From JOPF133 sp052144935 (lineage in GTDB: Bacteria; Acidobacteriota; Terriglobia; Bryobacterales; Bryobacteraceae), in NCBI GenBank assembly GCA_052144935.1, contig JBKQPR010000361.1, positions 1 to 27,841 of the forward strand: a stretch of 27,841 nt of DNA, written 5' to 3'. Shown here one piece after another: positions 14,948-23,404 of the stretch. A model generated the notes under the pieces. That model ran no database searches. It saw nothing but the letters and a program-made list of their open reading frames with translations, and was not told the origin of the DNA. Positions within the stretch are counted from its first letter, which is position 1. Every line of letters begins with the position of its first letter. A program made the position numbers and the translations under genes.

Positions 14948-15034
14948 TGGCCGAAGGAAGCCGGGCCGGCGGCGCCGGTGCGCGTGCCACGATACCGGGC
15001 GGCGCGCGGCCATCCGATGGGGAGCGGCGCATGA
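14948..15034 (+). pseudogene. Relic of a second mocA-like 3' end
   Basis: In the same frame as the intact gene just upstream, this stretch encodes EAGPAAPVRVPRYRAARGHP and then MGSGA-stop. It parallels EAEPAVLVRVPRYRGERGHP and the terminal GSGA-stop of the intact protein, with the sequence between the two blocks missing. Of the differences in the first block, about half are silent, so the relic comes from a homologue that diverged under selection. Its TGA (15032-15034) overlaps the AsmA-like start as ATGA, the same geometry expected of an original mocA-asmA junction. Confidence 0.75.
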
Positions 15035-17364
15035 AGATCCGGCTCCGGCTCCGGCTCCGCCTGGTGCTGAAGATCGCCGGCTGGGCGCTGGCACTCCTGC
15101 TGGTTGCCGGCCTGGTGGCCCCGTATCTCACCGCCGACCAGTATCGCGCGCGCCTCGAGGCGTCCATGGAACGCGCCCTGGGCCGCCGCGTGGAACTGGG
15201 GCGCGTGACCTTCAGCCTGTTCAGCGGGCCGGGTTTTTCGGTGGACAGCGTCACCATTCACGAAGACCCCAGTATCGGTCTGGAGCCGATCGTCTACGTG
15301 CAGGACCCCGGCAGCATGGAAGTGGTGCCCAGCATCTGGTCGTTGCTGGGCGGGCGGTTCGTAATCGCTTCCATCCGGCTGAGTTACGCCAGCATCAATC
15401 TGACCAAAAGCGGCCCCGCTTCGGAGCCCGGCCGCTGGAATTTCAGCTCCTTCGTGAACCGCTCGGTGATGAGCCGGGCGCCCGCCATTCATGTGCGCAA
15501 CGGGCGCATCAATTTCAAGTTCGGCGACACCAAATCGGTCTTCTACCTGACCGATACGGACCTCGACATCTCTCCGCCCGGTTCGCTGGGCAGCGGCTGG
15601 AAAGTAGAATGCTCCTCCATGCCGGCGCGTACGGACCGCTCGGCGCAGGGCCTCGGTTCGTTCACCATCGCAGGCCGCTGGTATGTGGCGCCGGAGCGCG
15701 TGGATCTGAACCTGGAACTGGACCGCACGGGCCTCGGCGAGCTGACCGCCCTGGTGCGCGGGCAGAGCGGCAGCGTGCATGGAACCATCAGCTCGCGGCT
15801 GCATCTGGGCGGGCCGATCGGCAATATTGGCATACAGGGCCGTCTGCACATTCAGGATGTGCACCGCTGGGACTTGCTGCCGGGTCCGGGGCAGGATTGG
15901 CCGCTGGATATTCGCGGACGCCTGGACCTGACGGGCCAGTTGCTGGAGCTGCAATCGAGCTCCGCCGCCAACGCTACCCCGCCGTTGTGGCTGCGTTTCC
16001 GGGCCGCCGATTACCTGACCCAGCCGCACTGGGCGGTGGCCGCCAACTGGAACCGCTTTCCGGTCGCGCCGCTGATGGAGCTGGCGGTGCACATGGGCGC
16101 CCAGTTTCCTCCCAAGCTGAAGCTCGCCGGCACGCTGGACGGCGCGCTGGGCTACTCGGGCCAGGGCAGCCTGCAAGGCGCATTGGCCTTTCACGATGCG
16201 GCGCTGACCATTCCCGATTCGCCGCCGCTCGGCGCGGAGCAGGCGCATATCGTGTTCGATCACGGCTTGGTGCGGCTGACCCCCACGGTGGTGCGCACGG
16301 CCGACCAGGATGAGGCGTTCATGGAGGCTTCGTACTCCATGAACGAGGGCACTCTGGACCTGGCCATTTCGACGGATGCCATGAAGGTGGCCTCGCTGCG
16401 GTCGCAGGTGGCGCTGGCGGCGGTGCCATGGCTGGAGCAGGTGCACTCGGGGCAGTGGAGCGGACGGCTGGAGTATCACCGCGACCCCGATGAGTCGGGC
16501 TGGAAGGGCGATCTGCAATTGCAAGACGCCCGTATGGAGATTGCGGGCTTGGCCGACCCGCTGCAGATTGCCGCGGCGCATGCGCAGATCGATGGAGCGC
16601 GCGTGGCGCTGGATCACCTTCAGGCGCAGGCCGGCGGGCTGGCGTTCACCGGCGATTACCGGTACGAGCCCGGGACGGCGCGCCCGCACCGGCCGAGGCT
16701 GCGGCTGACGGAGGCGGACGCGGCGGCGATCGAGACCGAGCTGGCGCCCACGCTGGTGCGCGGAGGCCTGATCGCTCGCGCCTTGGGGCGCACCAGGCTG
16801 CCGGACTGGCTGAAACAATGGAACATGGATGGCAGCATTCAGATTGACGACCTGACGCTGGCGGGATCGCACCTGACGGGCGTGCGCGCGCATGTCTTGT
16901 GGGACGCGGGGCGCGTGGAGCTGGATGGCCTGCAGGCCCGCATGGACCGCGCGGCGCTGAGCGGCAGGCTGGCGGTGAATCTGCGGGGCGCCAGCCCCAG
17001 CTATCGGCTGACGGCCAAGGCCAAAGGGCTGAGCTGGCAATCCGGGAAGGTAGACGCGGAGGGCACCATCGAAGCCTCCGGAACGGGCGCGCAGTTGGCG
17101 GCCAACCTGGTATCGGCGGGAACCTTCACCGGCACCGCGCTAGATTTCGGCAGCCTCACGTGGCGCAGCGTCTCGGGCAGCTACCAACTAGGGCCGCGGA
17201 TGCGGCTGACGGGGTTGAAGCTGCGCACCGAGGACGAAACCTACACCGGCCGCGGGACTACCTTGGAGGATGGCCGGATGGTGATCGTGCTGAACGACGG
17301 CAGCAAGGATTTGCGCATGAGCGGCACGCTGGCGCGACTGCGGGTGGAGGAGGCGCTGAAGTAG
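15031..17364 (+). CDS. AsmA-family membrane-anchored protein
   Basis: This 777-residue protein starts MKIRLRLRLRLVLKIAGWAL, an Arg-rich cytoplasmic tip and one TM helix (about 11-34). The AsmA N-terminal domain follows (LTADQYRARLEASMERALGR, then RVELGRVTFSLFSGPGFSVD). The rest is a long beta-rich periplasmic region ending in an AsmA_2-type part with repeated strand patterns (GTIEASGTGAQLAANLVSAG, then DFGSLTWRSVSGSYQ). AsmA-like proteins are bridge-forming proteins thought to move phospholipid between inner and outer membranes. ATG 15031 is chosen because ggggag precedes it; the frame is open to a GTG at 14911 that overlaps the mocA-like stop. Codons 4-9 come from a short cggctc tandem repeat. 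Its connection to molybdenum metabolism is unclear. Confidence 0.87.
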   Translation: MKIRLRLRLRLVLKIAGWALALLLVAGLVAPYLTADQYRARLEASMERALGRRVELGRVTFSLFSGPGFSVDSVTIHEDPSIGLEPIVYVQDPGSMEVVPSIWSLLGGRFVIASIRLSYASINLTKSGPASEPGRWNFSSFVNRSVMSRAPAIHVRNGRINFKFGDTKSVFYLTDTDLDISPPGSLGSGWKVECSSMPARTDRSAQGLGSFTIAGRWYVAPERVDLNLELDRTGLGELTALVRGQSGSVHGTISSRLHLGGPIGNIGIQGRLHIQDVHRWDLLPGPGQDWPLDIRGRLDLTGQLLELQSSSAANATPPLWLRFRAADYLTQPHWAVAANWNRFPVAPLMELAVHMGAQFPPKLKLAGTLDGALGYSGQGSLQGALAFHDAALTIPDSPPLGAEQAHIVFDHGLVRLTPTVVRTADQDEAFMEASYSMNEGTLDLAISTDAMKVASLRSQVALAAVPWLEQVHSGQWSGRLEYHRDPDESGWKGDLQLQDARMEIAGLADPLQIAAAHAQIDGARVALDHLQAQAGGLAFTGDYRYEPGTARPHRPRLRLTEADAAAIETELAPTLVRGGLIARALGRTRLPDWLKQWNMDGSIQIDDLTLAGSHLTGVRAHVLWDAGRVELDGLQARMDRAALSGRLAVNLRGASPSYRLTAKAKGLSWQSGKVDAEGTIEASGTGAQLAANLVSAGTFTGTALDFGSLTWRSVSGSYQLGPRMRLTGLKLRTEDETYTGRGTTLEDGRMVIVLNDGSKDLRMSGTLARLRVEEALK

Positions 17365-17439
17365 GGGGCAGTGGGCCGGCTTCCGGGGACGCGGCGACAC
17401 GTCCGCAAAACTGAGCGGCTGTTCCGAAATAACCGCATC

Positions 17440-17512
17440 AACCGCTCCCGGCGGTCGCGGCGCCGATGCGCTTTCAGAGCCGGGCCCAGAGGACACCCAG
17501 AAGGGAGCGGTT
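17440..17512. repeat. Dispersed hairpin repeat, copy 2
   Basis: The arms aaccgctccc (17440-17449) and gggagcggtt (17503-17512) are exact. The interior shares cggtcgcgg and gagccgggcccagagg with the copy at 9389-9461. Length and order of blocks are the same, but this copy has decayed outside the arms. It lies in the gap between the AsmA-like and TIGR03435 genes, which otherwise shows nothing coding. Confidence 0.75.
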
Positions 17513-17645
17513 GCCGGCGAATGCACCGGTCATTTCCTGACAGGCCAAAAGCTAGACCGGCTCCAGAATGGAAAAACTGCCAACGGAAATCGAGAAGATT
17601 CGTCATAAGGTCATGGAACCAACCTGCCTGCCAAGGGCGATAAGC

Positions 17646-18395
17646 ATGCTACGCGCAACTTCGGGAGGGATGATCGTACTACTCGCCGCGGGCGCAGTTT
17701 TCGCTCAACCGCAGGCTGCCCACCCGGCTTACGAAGCGGCCTTCGTCAAACTCAACACGTCGGGCAGCGGAAGCAGCTCGTCGAACGGGTCCAGGGGGCA
17801 GATCGTCTTTACAAACGTGACGCTGAAGCGCCTCATCGAGCGGGCCTACAGCGTCAAGCCGTTTCAGGTGACCGGTCCCGACTGGCTGGAAGCCGCCCGC
17901 TTCGACGTCGCCGCCAAGTATCCGCCGGACACGAAGAACGACGACCGTTCGCTCATGCTACGCACGCTGTTGGAAGAGCGGTTCAAGTTGGCCGTGCATC
18001 GCGAATCGAAAGATACGCCCGGCTATGCGCTCGTGGTGGCCAAGAAAGGATTCAAACTCAAGCCGGTTGAGCCAGGCGCGTCCGATACCGATAGCAAAGG
18101 CGACGGGCGTGCGGTAACCCTGACGGCGAAGAAGAACTCGATGGCGCAATTGGCCGACTTCGTGGCCCGCAGGCTGGGGGAGGTAGTGGTCGACAAGACG
18201 GGCATCGACGGCGTCTACGACTTCGAACTCCACTTCACCAACGACGATCAGACCTCCAACGACACCGGCGCAGATGCGGCCCCTACCCTGATGACCGCGC
18301 TCCAAGAGACACTTGGGCTGCGTCTGCAGCCCCAAAAAGTCCCTGTCGAGATCGTCGTGGTCGACCATGTGGAACGGGTTCCCACCGAAAACTAA
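17646..18395 (+). CDS. TIGR03435-family secreted protein
   Basis: This 249-residue protein has a signal peptide (MLRATSGGMIVLLAAGAVFA). The TIGR03435 pattern follows: AYEAAFVKLNTS, QIVFTNVTLKRLIERAYSVK, then FQVTGPDWLEAARFDVAAKY, LMLRTLLEERFKLAVHRESK, GYALVVAKKGFKL, and the C-terminal PVEIVVVDHVERVPTEN. The family is expanded in Solibacter and related soil Acidobacteria and has no assigned function. It may relate to BlaR1-associated or surface processes, but that is speculation. In-frame ATGs at 17568 and 17613 would put up to 26 residues before the signal peptide, so 17646 is preferred. It stands alone between a repeat and a convergent nuclease gene. Confidence 0.88.
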   Translation: MLRATSGGMIVLLAAGAVFAQPQAAHPAYEAAFVKLNTSGSGSSSSNGSRGQIVFTNVTLKRLIERAYSVKPFQVTGPDWLEAARFDVAAKYPPDTKNDDRSLMLRTLLEERFKLAVHRESKDTPGYALVVAKKGFKLKPVEPGASDTDSKGDGRAVTLTAKKNSMAQLADFVARRLGEVVVDKTGIDGVYDFELHFTNDDQTSNDTGADAAPTLMTALQETLGLRLQPQKVPVEIVVVDHVERVPTEN

Positions 18396-18455
18396 GTCCC
18401 CGCGGTAGACCGATTTGCCCTGCCCCGATTGTCCGACGGCCGGACGCCAATCCCA

Positions 18456-19238
18456 CTATTTCAGCGCTTCACTTAATACGCGCGCCAGCCGTGCGCCGGC
18501 CCGCTCGATTTGCAGGCGGATCAGCGGGTCGGCGGCCTGCTCGTATGCCGCGTCCAGAACCACGGGTTGGCCTGGGGCGGCTTTGGGCAGCTTGCCGTAG
18601 ACCATCTTCACGGCGGCTTTGTGCGACTGCTCGGCCCAATCCTCCACCGTGCCCTTGGCGAATTTCTTCTCCCGGCGGGCCGATTCCTGCGAGAGCGCGG
18701 GGAACAACTCCTCCTCACTTCCCATGCGGTCCAGCAAGCCGCTATCCCACACGCTGTGCAGATTGGACGGTTGGCCGTTGAACTGGACGTGCAGGTCGTT
18801 GCCGCCCTTGTCGTGGTTGTCGGAGCAGTGCAGCGGCTGGTGCATGTCGCCGACGAAGTGGATCAGGAACATGAGAGCCTCGCGCCGCGCGGAGGCGGGA
18901 GTGGAAGGGTCGGCGAGAGCCTTGCGGAAATCGGCGATTTTGGCGATCACGCAGTCGCCCTTGGGACAATCCCGCGCCATATCGAAGTGCGGTTCGGTGA
19001 TGGGGATGTCGATGTAATGCCAGGGCGCGGTCTCGGGGCGCGCGTGGCGAATCTGGTCGGGCCAACTGGAAACCGAGGCCATGGTGGCGCCCGGTCCGAG
19101 GATTTCGACCACCCGGGCGTGTACCGCCGCATTGAGCTGCGCTTCGGCGATGCGGGCAACCAGGTCGTGCCCCTCGGGACCCCAGGCGCAGAGCGGCGCG
19201 CAAGCCACGAGTGTAGCGAAGAAGGCAAAGCGTCGCAT
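18456..19238 (-). CDS. S1/P1-family secreted nuclease
   Basis: This 260-residue protein starts MRRFAFFATLVACAPLCA, a signal peptide whose cleavage would leave W19 as the mature N-terminus. That Trp is itself a zinc ligand in the family. The remaining ligands are visible: H24 (WGPEGH), the Asp of SWPDQIRH, the His of PWHYIDIP, the His and Asp of IHFVGDMHQPLHC, and the His and Asp of LHSVWDSGLL. DNHDKGGNDLHVQFNG is the typical insert. S1/P1 enzymes use three zinc ions to degrade single-stranded DNA and RNA and release 5'-nucleotides. It would scavenge phosphate or nucleotides outside the cell. The start is six bases after the stop of the fusion gene on the same strand, so they may be co-transcribed. 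Confidence 0.94.
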   Translation of the reverse strand: MRRFAFFATLVACAPLCAWGPEGHDLVARIAEAQLNAAVHARVVEILGPGATMASVSSWPDQIRHARPETAPWHYIDIPITEPHFDMARDCPKGDCVIAKIADFRKALADPSTPASARREALMFLIHFVGDMHQPLHCSDNHDKGGNDLHVQFNGQPSNLHSVWDSGLLDRMGSEEELFPALSQESARREKKFAKGTVEDWAEQSHKAAVKMVYGKLPKAAPGQPVVLDAAYEQAADPLIRLQIERAGARLARVLSEALK

Positions 19239-19244
19239 GAAGCC

Positions 19245-21482
19245 TCAGGGTAGCATGACGTCCAGCCGCGTCAGCAGCACGTCCGCATCGGCGCGGGAGA
19301 AGACCATCGGCGGTTTTATTTTGATCACGTTGTGCAGCGGGCCGTCGGTCTGGAGGAGCACTCCCGCGTCCTTCATGCGGTTTACCAGGGCAGCGGCTTC
19401 TTGGGCGGCGGGTTCGAGCGTCCCAGGGTTGCGAACCAGTTCGAAGCCCAGGAAGAGGCCCATACCGCGCACGTCGCCGACGATCGGGTGGCGCCCGGCC
19501 AGGTCCCCGAGACCGTGCAGGAGATACGCGCCGGTTTCGCGCGCGTTCTCTTGCAGTCCTTCGTCGCGGATCGCGTCCAGCACCGCCAGGCCGACCGCGC
19601 ACGAGACGGGGTTGCCGCCGAAGGTGCTGAAGTACTCCATGCCGTTGGCGAACGAAGCGGCGATTTCGCGGGTGGTCACCACGGCGCCGATCGGGTGACC
19701 GTTGCCGATGGGTTTGCCCATGGTCACGATGTCGGGAACCACTCCTTGCGTCCCGAACATCCAGAAGTGCGAACCGGCGCGTCCGAAGCCGGTCTGGACC
19801 TCGTCGGCCACGCACACGCCTCCGGCTGCCCGCACGGCACGATAGGCTTCGCGCAGGTAGTCCGGCGGAAGCATCACCTGGCCGGCGCAACTGAGCGCCG
19901 ATTCGCAGAAGAAAACCGCCAGATCTTCGGCGCGCGCGGCGGCTTGGGCGACGGATTGCGCGTAATCGATGCCGGCGCGGCGATACCGGTCGGGCATGGG
20001 CACCATTTGCACATGCGGCGGCCGCCCGCGTCCGCCCGGGCCATCGAACTTGTAGGGGCTAAGGTCGATCAGCGCATTGGTGTTGCCGTGATAGGCGGTC
20101 TCGACCACGATGGCGCCGTCGCGGCCGGTGTGGGCGCGGGCCAGGCGCAGGGCCAGCTCGTTGGCTTCGCTGCCGCTTGAGACCAGGTAGACCACGCTTA
20201 GCGGCTCGGGCAGCGTGGCGGTGAGACGCTCGATATATTCCACCAGGTGCTCGTCCAGGTACCGCGTGTTGGAGTTGAAGAGAGCCTCCTGGCGCTGAGC
20301 GGCGGCTACCACGCGCGGATGGCAGTGGCCCACGTGCGCTACGTTGTTGACGCAATCGAGATAGGCGCGGCCGGAGGCGTCGTAGAGGTGCTGGCGCCAG
20401 CCGCGGATGATGTGCAGAGGCTGGCTGTAAGAGACGCTGAGCGACGGGCCGAGGTGGCGCCGGCGGGCGGCCAGCAGGTCGCGCGCGGGTTTCACCGCGC
20501 AGAGGAAGACCTCCGCGGGCCAGCCTTCGGGAAGCCCCGCCAGCCGCTCCAGAAGCGCCCAGGCGGGCCGGTTGCTGATGTTGAGATACGGGTTGTGGGG
20601 CGCTTCGGAGGCCTGCCAGGCGGCGTAACAGACGCTCATCGCGAGGCGCGCGGCGGCCAAGGGATATAGCGCAGCGATTTCGGCCTCCCTGAGCCGGTGC
20701 ACCCGATGATACGCAGCCACCACCTGGGCGGCGGCGGCAATCGGGTCCGCCTTGTCGAGCATCGCGTAGGCCAGCGCCACCGCCAGATCGCAAGCCAGGA
20801 CGGAGTGCAGCATGTCGCCGTAATCGAGAATCGCGACGACCTGGCGGCCGGCGGGATCGACCAGGATGTTGTAGTCGTTGGCGTCGTTGTGGATGACGGA
20901 CTGGCGCAGCGGCGTCCATTCGAGTTCGCTCCAGGTGTAGAAGATCGGCATGAGCAGGCGGCGCTGCGCCTCGGAAAGCAGGCCCAGGTGCTGCATGGCG
21001 CGATTGGCATGCACGAGGTCCCAGTGGAATTCCCGGTATTGGTTGGGGTGGGAGAAGGTGGCGAGCGCGCGATCGATTTCGCCCAAGGCGCGGCCGAGCG
21101 ACGCCAGCAACTCGGGCGAATGCGGCTGGACCGAGGCCATCGGGACGCCTTCCACCCAGGTGAAGAGGCGCACGGCGTGGGGTCCTGTGGAGGCGATTTC
21201 CGCGCCGCTCGAATCGTGGATGAGGCGGGGGAAATGGAGGCCCGTGCCGGCGGTCGCGAGGTGCTCGATGGCGCGGTTCTGGAGGTCCAGGAAGTCGCGG
21301 GATTCGGCCGAATTGGCGATTTTGAGAACGAACCGGCCGCCGTCAATGTCGCGCAAAAGGAAATTTTGATCTCGCTCGCTGGGGAGCGCTTCGGCTTCGG
21401 CCGCAAGCGCGTAGAGATCCCGGGCCAGGCGAACGGCATCGGCGGCGGAGAAGCTCGGAGCGCTGTGTACGGCGGAGGTCAC
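19245..21482 (-). CDS. Fused APH-type kinase and class-III aminotransferase/phospho-lyase
   Basis: This 745-residue cytoplasmic protein has two enzyme parts. Residues about 10-300 form an aminoglycoside-phosphotransferase-like kinase, with the catalytic loop HNDANDYNILVD (D200, N205) and the metal-binding D220 (AILDYGD). Residues about 340-745 form a class-III PLP aminotransferase fold with SSGSEANELALRLARAHTG, D560 (ADEVQTGFGRAG) and the PLP lysine K590 (VTMGKPIGNGHPIG). The aminotransferase part resembles AGXT2L-type enzymes, some of which are not transaminases but lyases that eliminate phosphate and ammonia from phosphoethanolamine or phosphohydroxylysine. The kinase part resembles hydroxylysine-kinase-like proteins. 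The fusion could therefore phosphorylate an amino alcohol and then cleave it to an aldehyde. The domain calls are firm; the substrate is inferred. Confidence 0.88.
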   Translation of the reverse strand: MTSAVHSAPSFSAADAVRLARDLYALAAEAEALPSERDQNFLLRDIDGGRFVLKIANSAESRDFLDLQNRAIEHLATAGTGLHFPRLIHDSSGAEIASTGPHAVRLFTWVEGVPMASVQPHSPELLASLGRALGEIDRALATFSHPNQYREFHWDLVHANRAMQHLGLLSEAQRRLLMPIFYTWSELEWTPLRQSVIHNDANDYNILVDPAGRQVVAILDYGDMLHSVLACDLAVALAYAMLDKADPIAAAAQVVAAYHRVHRLREAEIAALYPLAAARLAMSVCYAAWQASEAPHNPYLNISNRPAWALLERLAGLPEGWPAEVFLCAVKPARDLLAARRRHLGPSLSVSYSQPLHIIRGWRQHLYDASGRAYLDCVNNVAHVGHCHPRVVAAAQRQEALFNSNTRYLDEHLVEYIERLTATLPEPLSVVYLVSSGSEANELALRLARAHTGRDGAIVVETAYHGNTNALIDLSPYKFDGPGGRGRPPHVQMVPMPDRYRRAGIDYAQSVAQAAARAEDLAVFFCESALSCAGQVMLPPDYLREAYRAVRAAGGVCVADEVQTGFGRAGSHFWMFGTQGVVPDIVTMGKPIGNGHPIGAVVTTREIAASFANGMEYFSTFGGNPVSCAVGLAVLDAIRDEGLQENARETGAYLLHGLGDLAGRHPIVGDVRGMGLFLGFELVRNPGTLEPAAQEAAALVNRMKDAGVLLQTDGPLHNVIKIKPPMVFSRADADVLLTRLDVMLP

Positions 21483-21520
21483 ATGGGACAGGATAGCGCG
21501 CGGCGCGGCTCAAGTCAGAG

Positions 21521-21643
21521 ATGCGCAAGGGCTCCATGGAACTGATCGTGGTCGACCACGCCGGGAAGACGCCGGTCGCGAACTGGAGCCAAGCCGGCGC
21601 GAAAGGGAATCCGGGAATCCACGGCGAGTTGGCCGGCCAGTGA
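21521..21643 (+). pseudogene. C-terminal relic of a TIGR03435-family gene
   Basis: The short frame MRKGSMELIVVDHAGKTPVA, followed by an Asn, matches the end of the intact TIGR03435 protein in this window (PVEIVVVDHVERVPTEN). It keeps the ME-hydrophobic-VVDHAxKxPxxN motif and then runs through about 16 extra residues to a TGA at 21641-21643. No upstream part is recognisable; that place is taken by the 5' end of the minus-strand fusion gene. This is a dead fragment of a second family member. Confidence 0.6.
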
Positions 21644-21750
21644 CGCCATGTTCAACGACCGACGAGGCGCCGCCCCGCATGGCGCCTGCGTAACTTGTTA
21701 TACTCGCCTCTGGCAGCCCTTACATTTTTGGCCGGCGTCCGCTAAGAACC

Positions 21751-22770
21751 ATGGCCCACACTTCCAATCCTCCCGTCCGCCTGAAAGACATCGCTCGCGA
21801 TCTGAATGTTTCCGTGATGACAGTGTCGAAAGTCGTGCGGGGCTGCTCCGATGTCGGGGCCGAAACCCGCCAGCGCGTGCTCGCCCGCATCAAGGAGTTG
21901 AACTATCAGCCCAACTGGGTGGCGCGCAGCCTGGCCGCGCGGCGCACGTTCATGATCGGGCTGATCGTGCCGGATCTGATGCACTCCTTCTTCGCCGAGA
22001 TTGCCAAGGGCGTATCGTCGGCCATCCGCCCGCTTGGCTACGATGTGGTGATCTGCAATTCCGAAGAGGATGCCGCGGTGGAATCGAGCGAAGTCGACCG
22101 GCTCCTGGCTCGCCAAGTGGATGGCCTGATCCTGGCCTCCGCGCAGCCGCCGGAGACGCTCGGTGTGTTCGAGCGGATTGAAGCGCGCAACGTTCCCTAC
22201 GTGCTGATCGACCGGCGCTTCACCCAGGTGCGCGCGCCCTACGTGGGGGCCGACGACGAAGCCATCGGCCGCCTGGCGACCGAGCACCTGATCGAACGCG
22301 GTTGCCGGCGAATTGCCCACATTGCCGGCCCTATGCTGACCACCGGCATCGGACGGTTGAATGGCTATCGCGCCGCGCTCGCCGCCGCCGGCATGCCGTT
22401 CCATGAGCCGTACGTGGTGCGTGCCACCGACGATGCGTCGGGCTACGAAGCGGCCCGCCTCCTGCTGCAACTCTCTCCCCGCCCGGACGCGATTTTCGGC
22501 TACAACGACCCGACCGCGGCCGGCGCCATGAAGGCTATCCTGGAAGCGGGGATCGCCATTCCCGCCGGAATCAAAGTGATCGGCGTGGGGAACGTGCATT
22601 ACTCGGACCTGCTGCGCGTGCCCCTTTCCACCATCGACCAGTGCAGCACCTCCATAGGCCAGCAGGCCGCCGACATCCTGGTGAAGGCCATCGGTTCGAA
22701 GCGCAAACGCCCGCCGCGCACCGTGATCGTGGAGCCGGCACTGGTGGTGCGGGAATCCACCGGAAACTGA
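21751..22770 (+). CDS. LacI-family transcriptional regulator
   Basis: This 339-residue protein has the LacI helix-turn-helix and hinge at residues about 10-60 (LKDIARDLNVSVMTVSKVV, then NYQPNWVARSLAARRT). A periplasmic-binding-protein-like effector domain follows (IGLIVPDLMHSFFAEIAKG, then GYDVVICNSEED, VDGLILASAQ, IFGYNDPTAAGAMKAILEAG). It would bind a sugar or related small molecule and control a nearby or distant catabolic operon; no obvious target gene is adjacent. A possible -10 (ttatact, about 21697) lies about 50 bases upstream. The ATG has no strong Shine-Dalgarno, but the family N-terminus supports it. Confidence 0.92.
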   Translation: MAHTSNPPVRLKDIARDLNVSVMTVSKVVRGCSDVGAETRQRVLARIKELNYQPNWVARSLAARRTFMIGLIVPDLMHSFFAEIAKGVSSAIRPLGYDVVICNSEEDAAVESSEVDRLLARQVDGLILASAQPPETLGVFERIEARNVPYVLIDRRFTQVRAPYVGADDEAIGRLATEHLIERGCRRIAHIAGPMLTTGIGRLNGYRAALAAAGMPFHEPYVVRATDDASGYEAARLLLQLSPRPDAIFGYNDPTAAGAMKAILEAGIAIPAGIKVIGVGNVHYSDLLRVPLSTIDQCSTSIGQQAADILVKAIGSKRKRPPRTVIVEPALVVRESTGN

Positions 22771-22830
22771 CCGAATCGCGGCGCACGGAAGTCCGCGGCC
22801 TGGGAGCCTGTCGGAGATAGAGTGAACGGG

Positions 22831-22868
22831 TTGTCGGGATCGGCGACCCGAGTCGCCGATCCTGACAG
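22831..22868 (+). terminator. Long stem-loop after the LacI-type gene
   Basis: ggatcggcgac (22837-22847) pairs exactly with gtcgccgatcc (22852-22862) around the loop ccga. Further pairs, with wobbles, extend the stem to about 22831-22868. It lies 60 bases after the LacI-type stop. Only a weak T-rich stretch follows (ttctgagacatttct), so it may be a terminator or the end of the transposon relic that starts just after. Confidence 0.45.
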
Positions 22869-22892
22869 GTTCTGAGACATTTCTATTGGAAT

Positions 22893-23340
22893 ATGTTTCA
22901 GCTTCGTCTATGCTGGCGGCACGCGCAAGCGGTTCCGTACAGCCTGGACCAGCCTCCACTGCTTCCTCCCTCGCTACAAGACTGTCTGCCGGCGAAACAT
23001 CTGGCACCTTTCATCGCCGGCATGACCGAGCATTTGGATCTGCCAGAGATCCTGGCCGACTACACACGCCGGGATGGATGAGGAATGGCGGCTTACCATC
23101 CGGTGAGGATGGTGCGAGTGCTGTGATACGGCTACTGTGTGGGTGTGGTGAGTACGCGCAAACTGGAACGCGCGACCTACGAGGACGTGGCGTTCCGGTA
23201 CCTGGCGGCGGACCAGCATCCGGATCACGACTCCATCGCCAGCTTTCGGCAGACGCATTTGCAGGCCCTGGCGGGGTTGTTCCCGCAGGCGTTGCAATGG
23301 TGCGAACAGGCGGGATTGGTGAAATTTGGGTCATGGGGCC
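22893..23340 (+). pseudogene. IS1182-type transposase N-terminal relic
   Basis: A single frame encodes YSLDQPPLLPPSLQDCLPAK, then HLAPFIAGMTEHLDLPEILA, MAAYHPVRMVRVL, YGYCVGVVSTRKLERATYED, VAFRYLAADQHPDHDSIASF and LFPQALQWCEQAGLVKFG. This is the N-terminal third of IS1182-family transposases. Two in-frame TGA codons interrupt it, at 23079-23081 and 23124-23126. Similarity ends abruptly at about 23335, so the catalytic DDE part is missing. It is a dead fragment of an insertion sequence. Confidence 0.87.
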
Positions 23341-23404
23341 ATGGATAGGCCCTCGTTTCTTTAGCCTGACACCGCGGGTCGCGCGATGTCGTCTAATAGA
23401 AGGA

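Noticed and set aside
14923..17040. A 705-codon open frame on the minus strand opposite the AsmA-like gene
   Set aside because: Same artefact: no recognisable motif, no start signal, and fully explained by the plus-strand gene.
23079..23126. Two in-frame TGA codons in the transposase frame as possible selenocysteine or recoded codons
   Set aside because: TGA is used as a normal stop by other genes here, no SECIS-like hairpin is apparent, and the frame lacks its catalytic part. Decay is the simple explanation.
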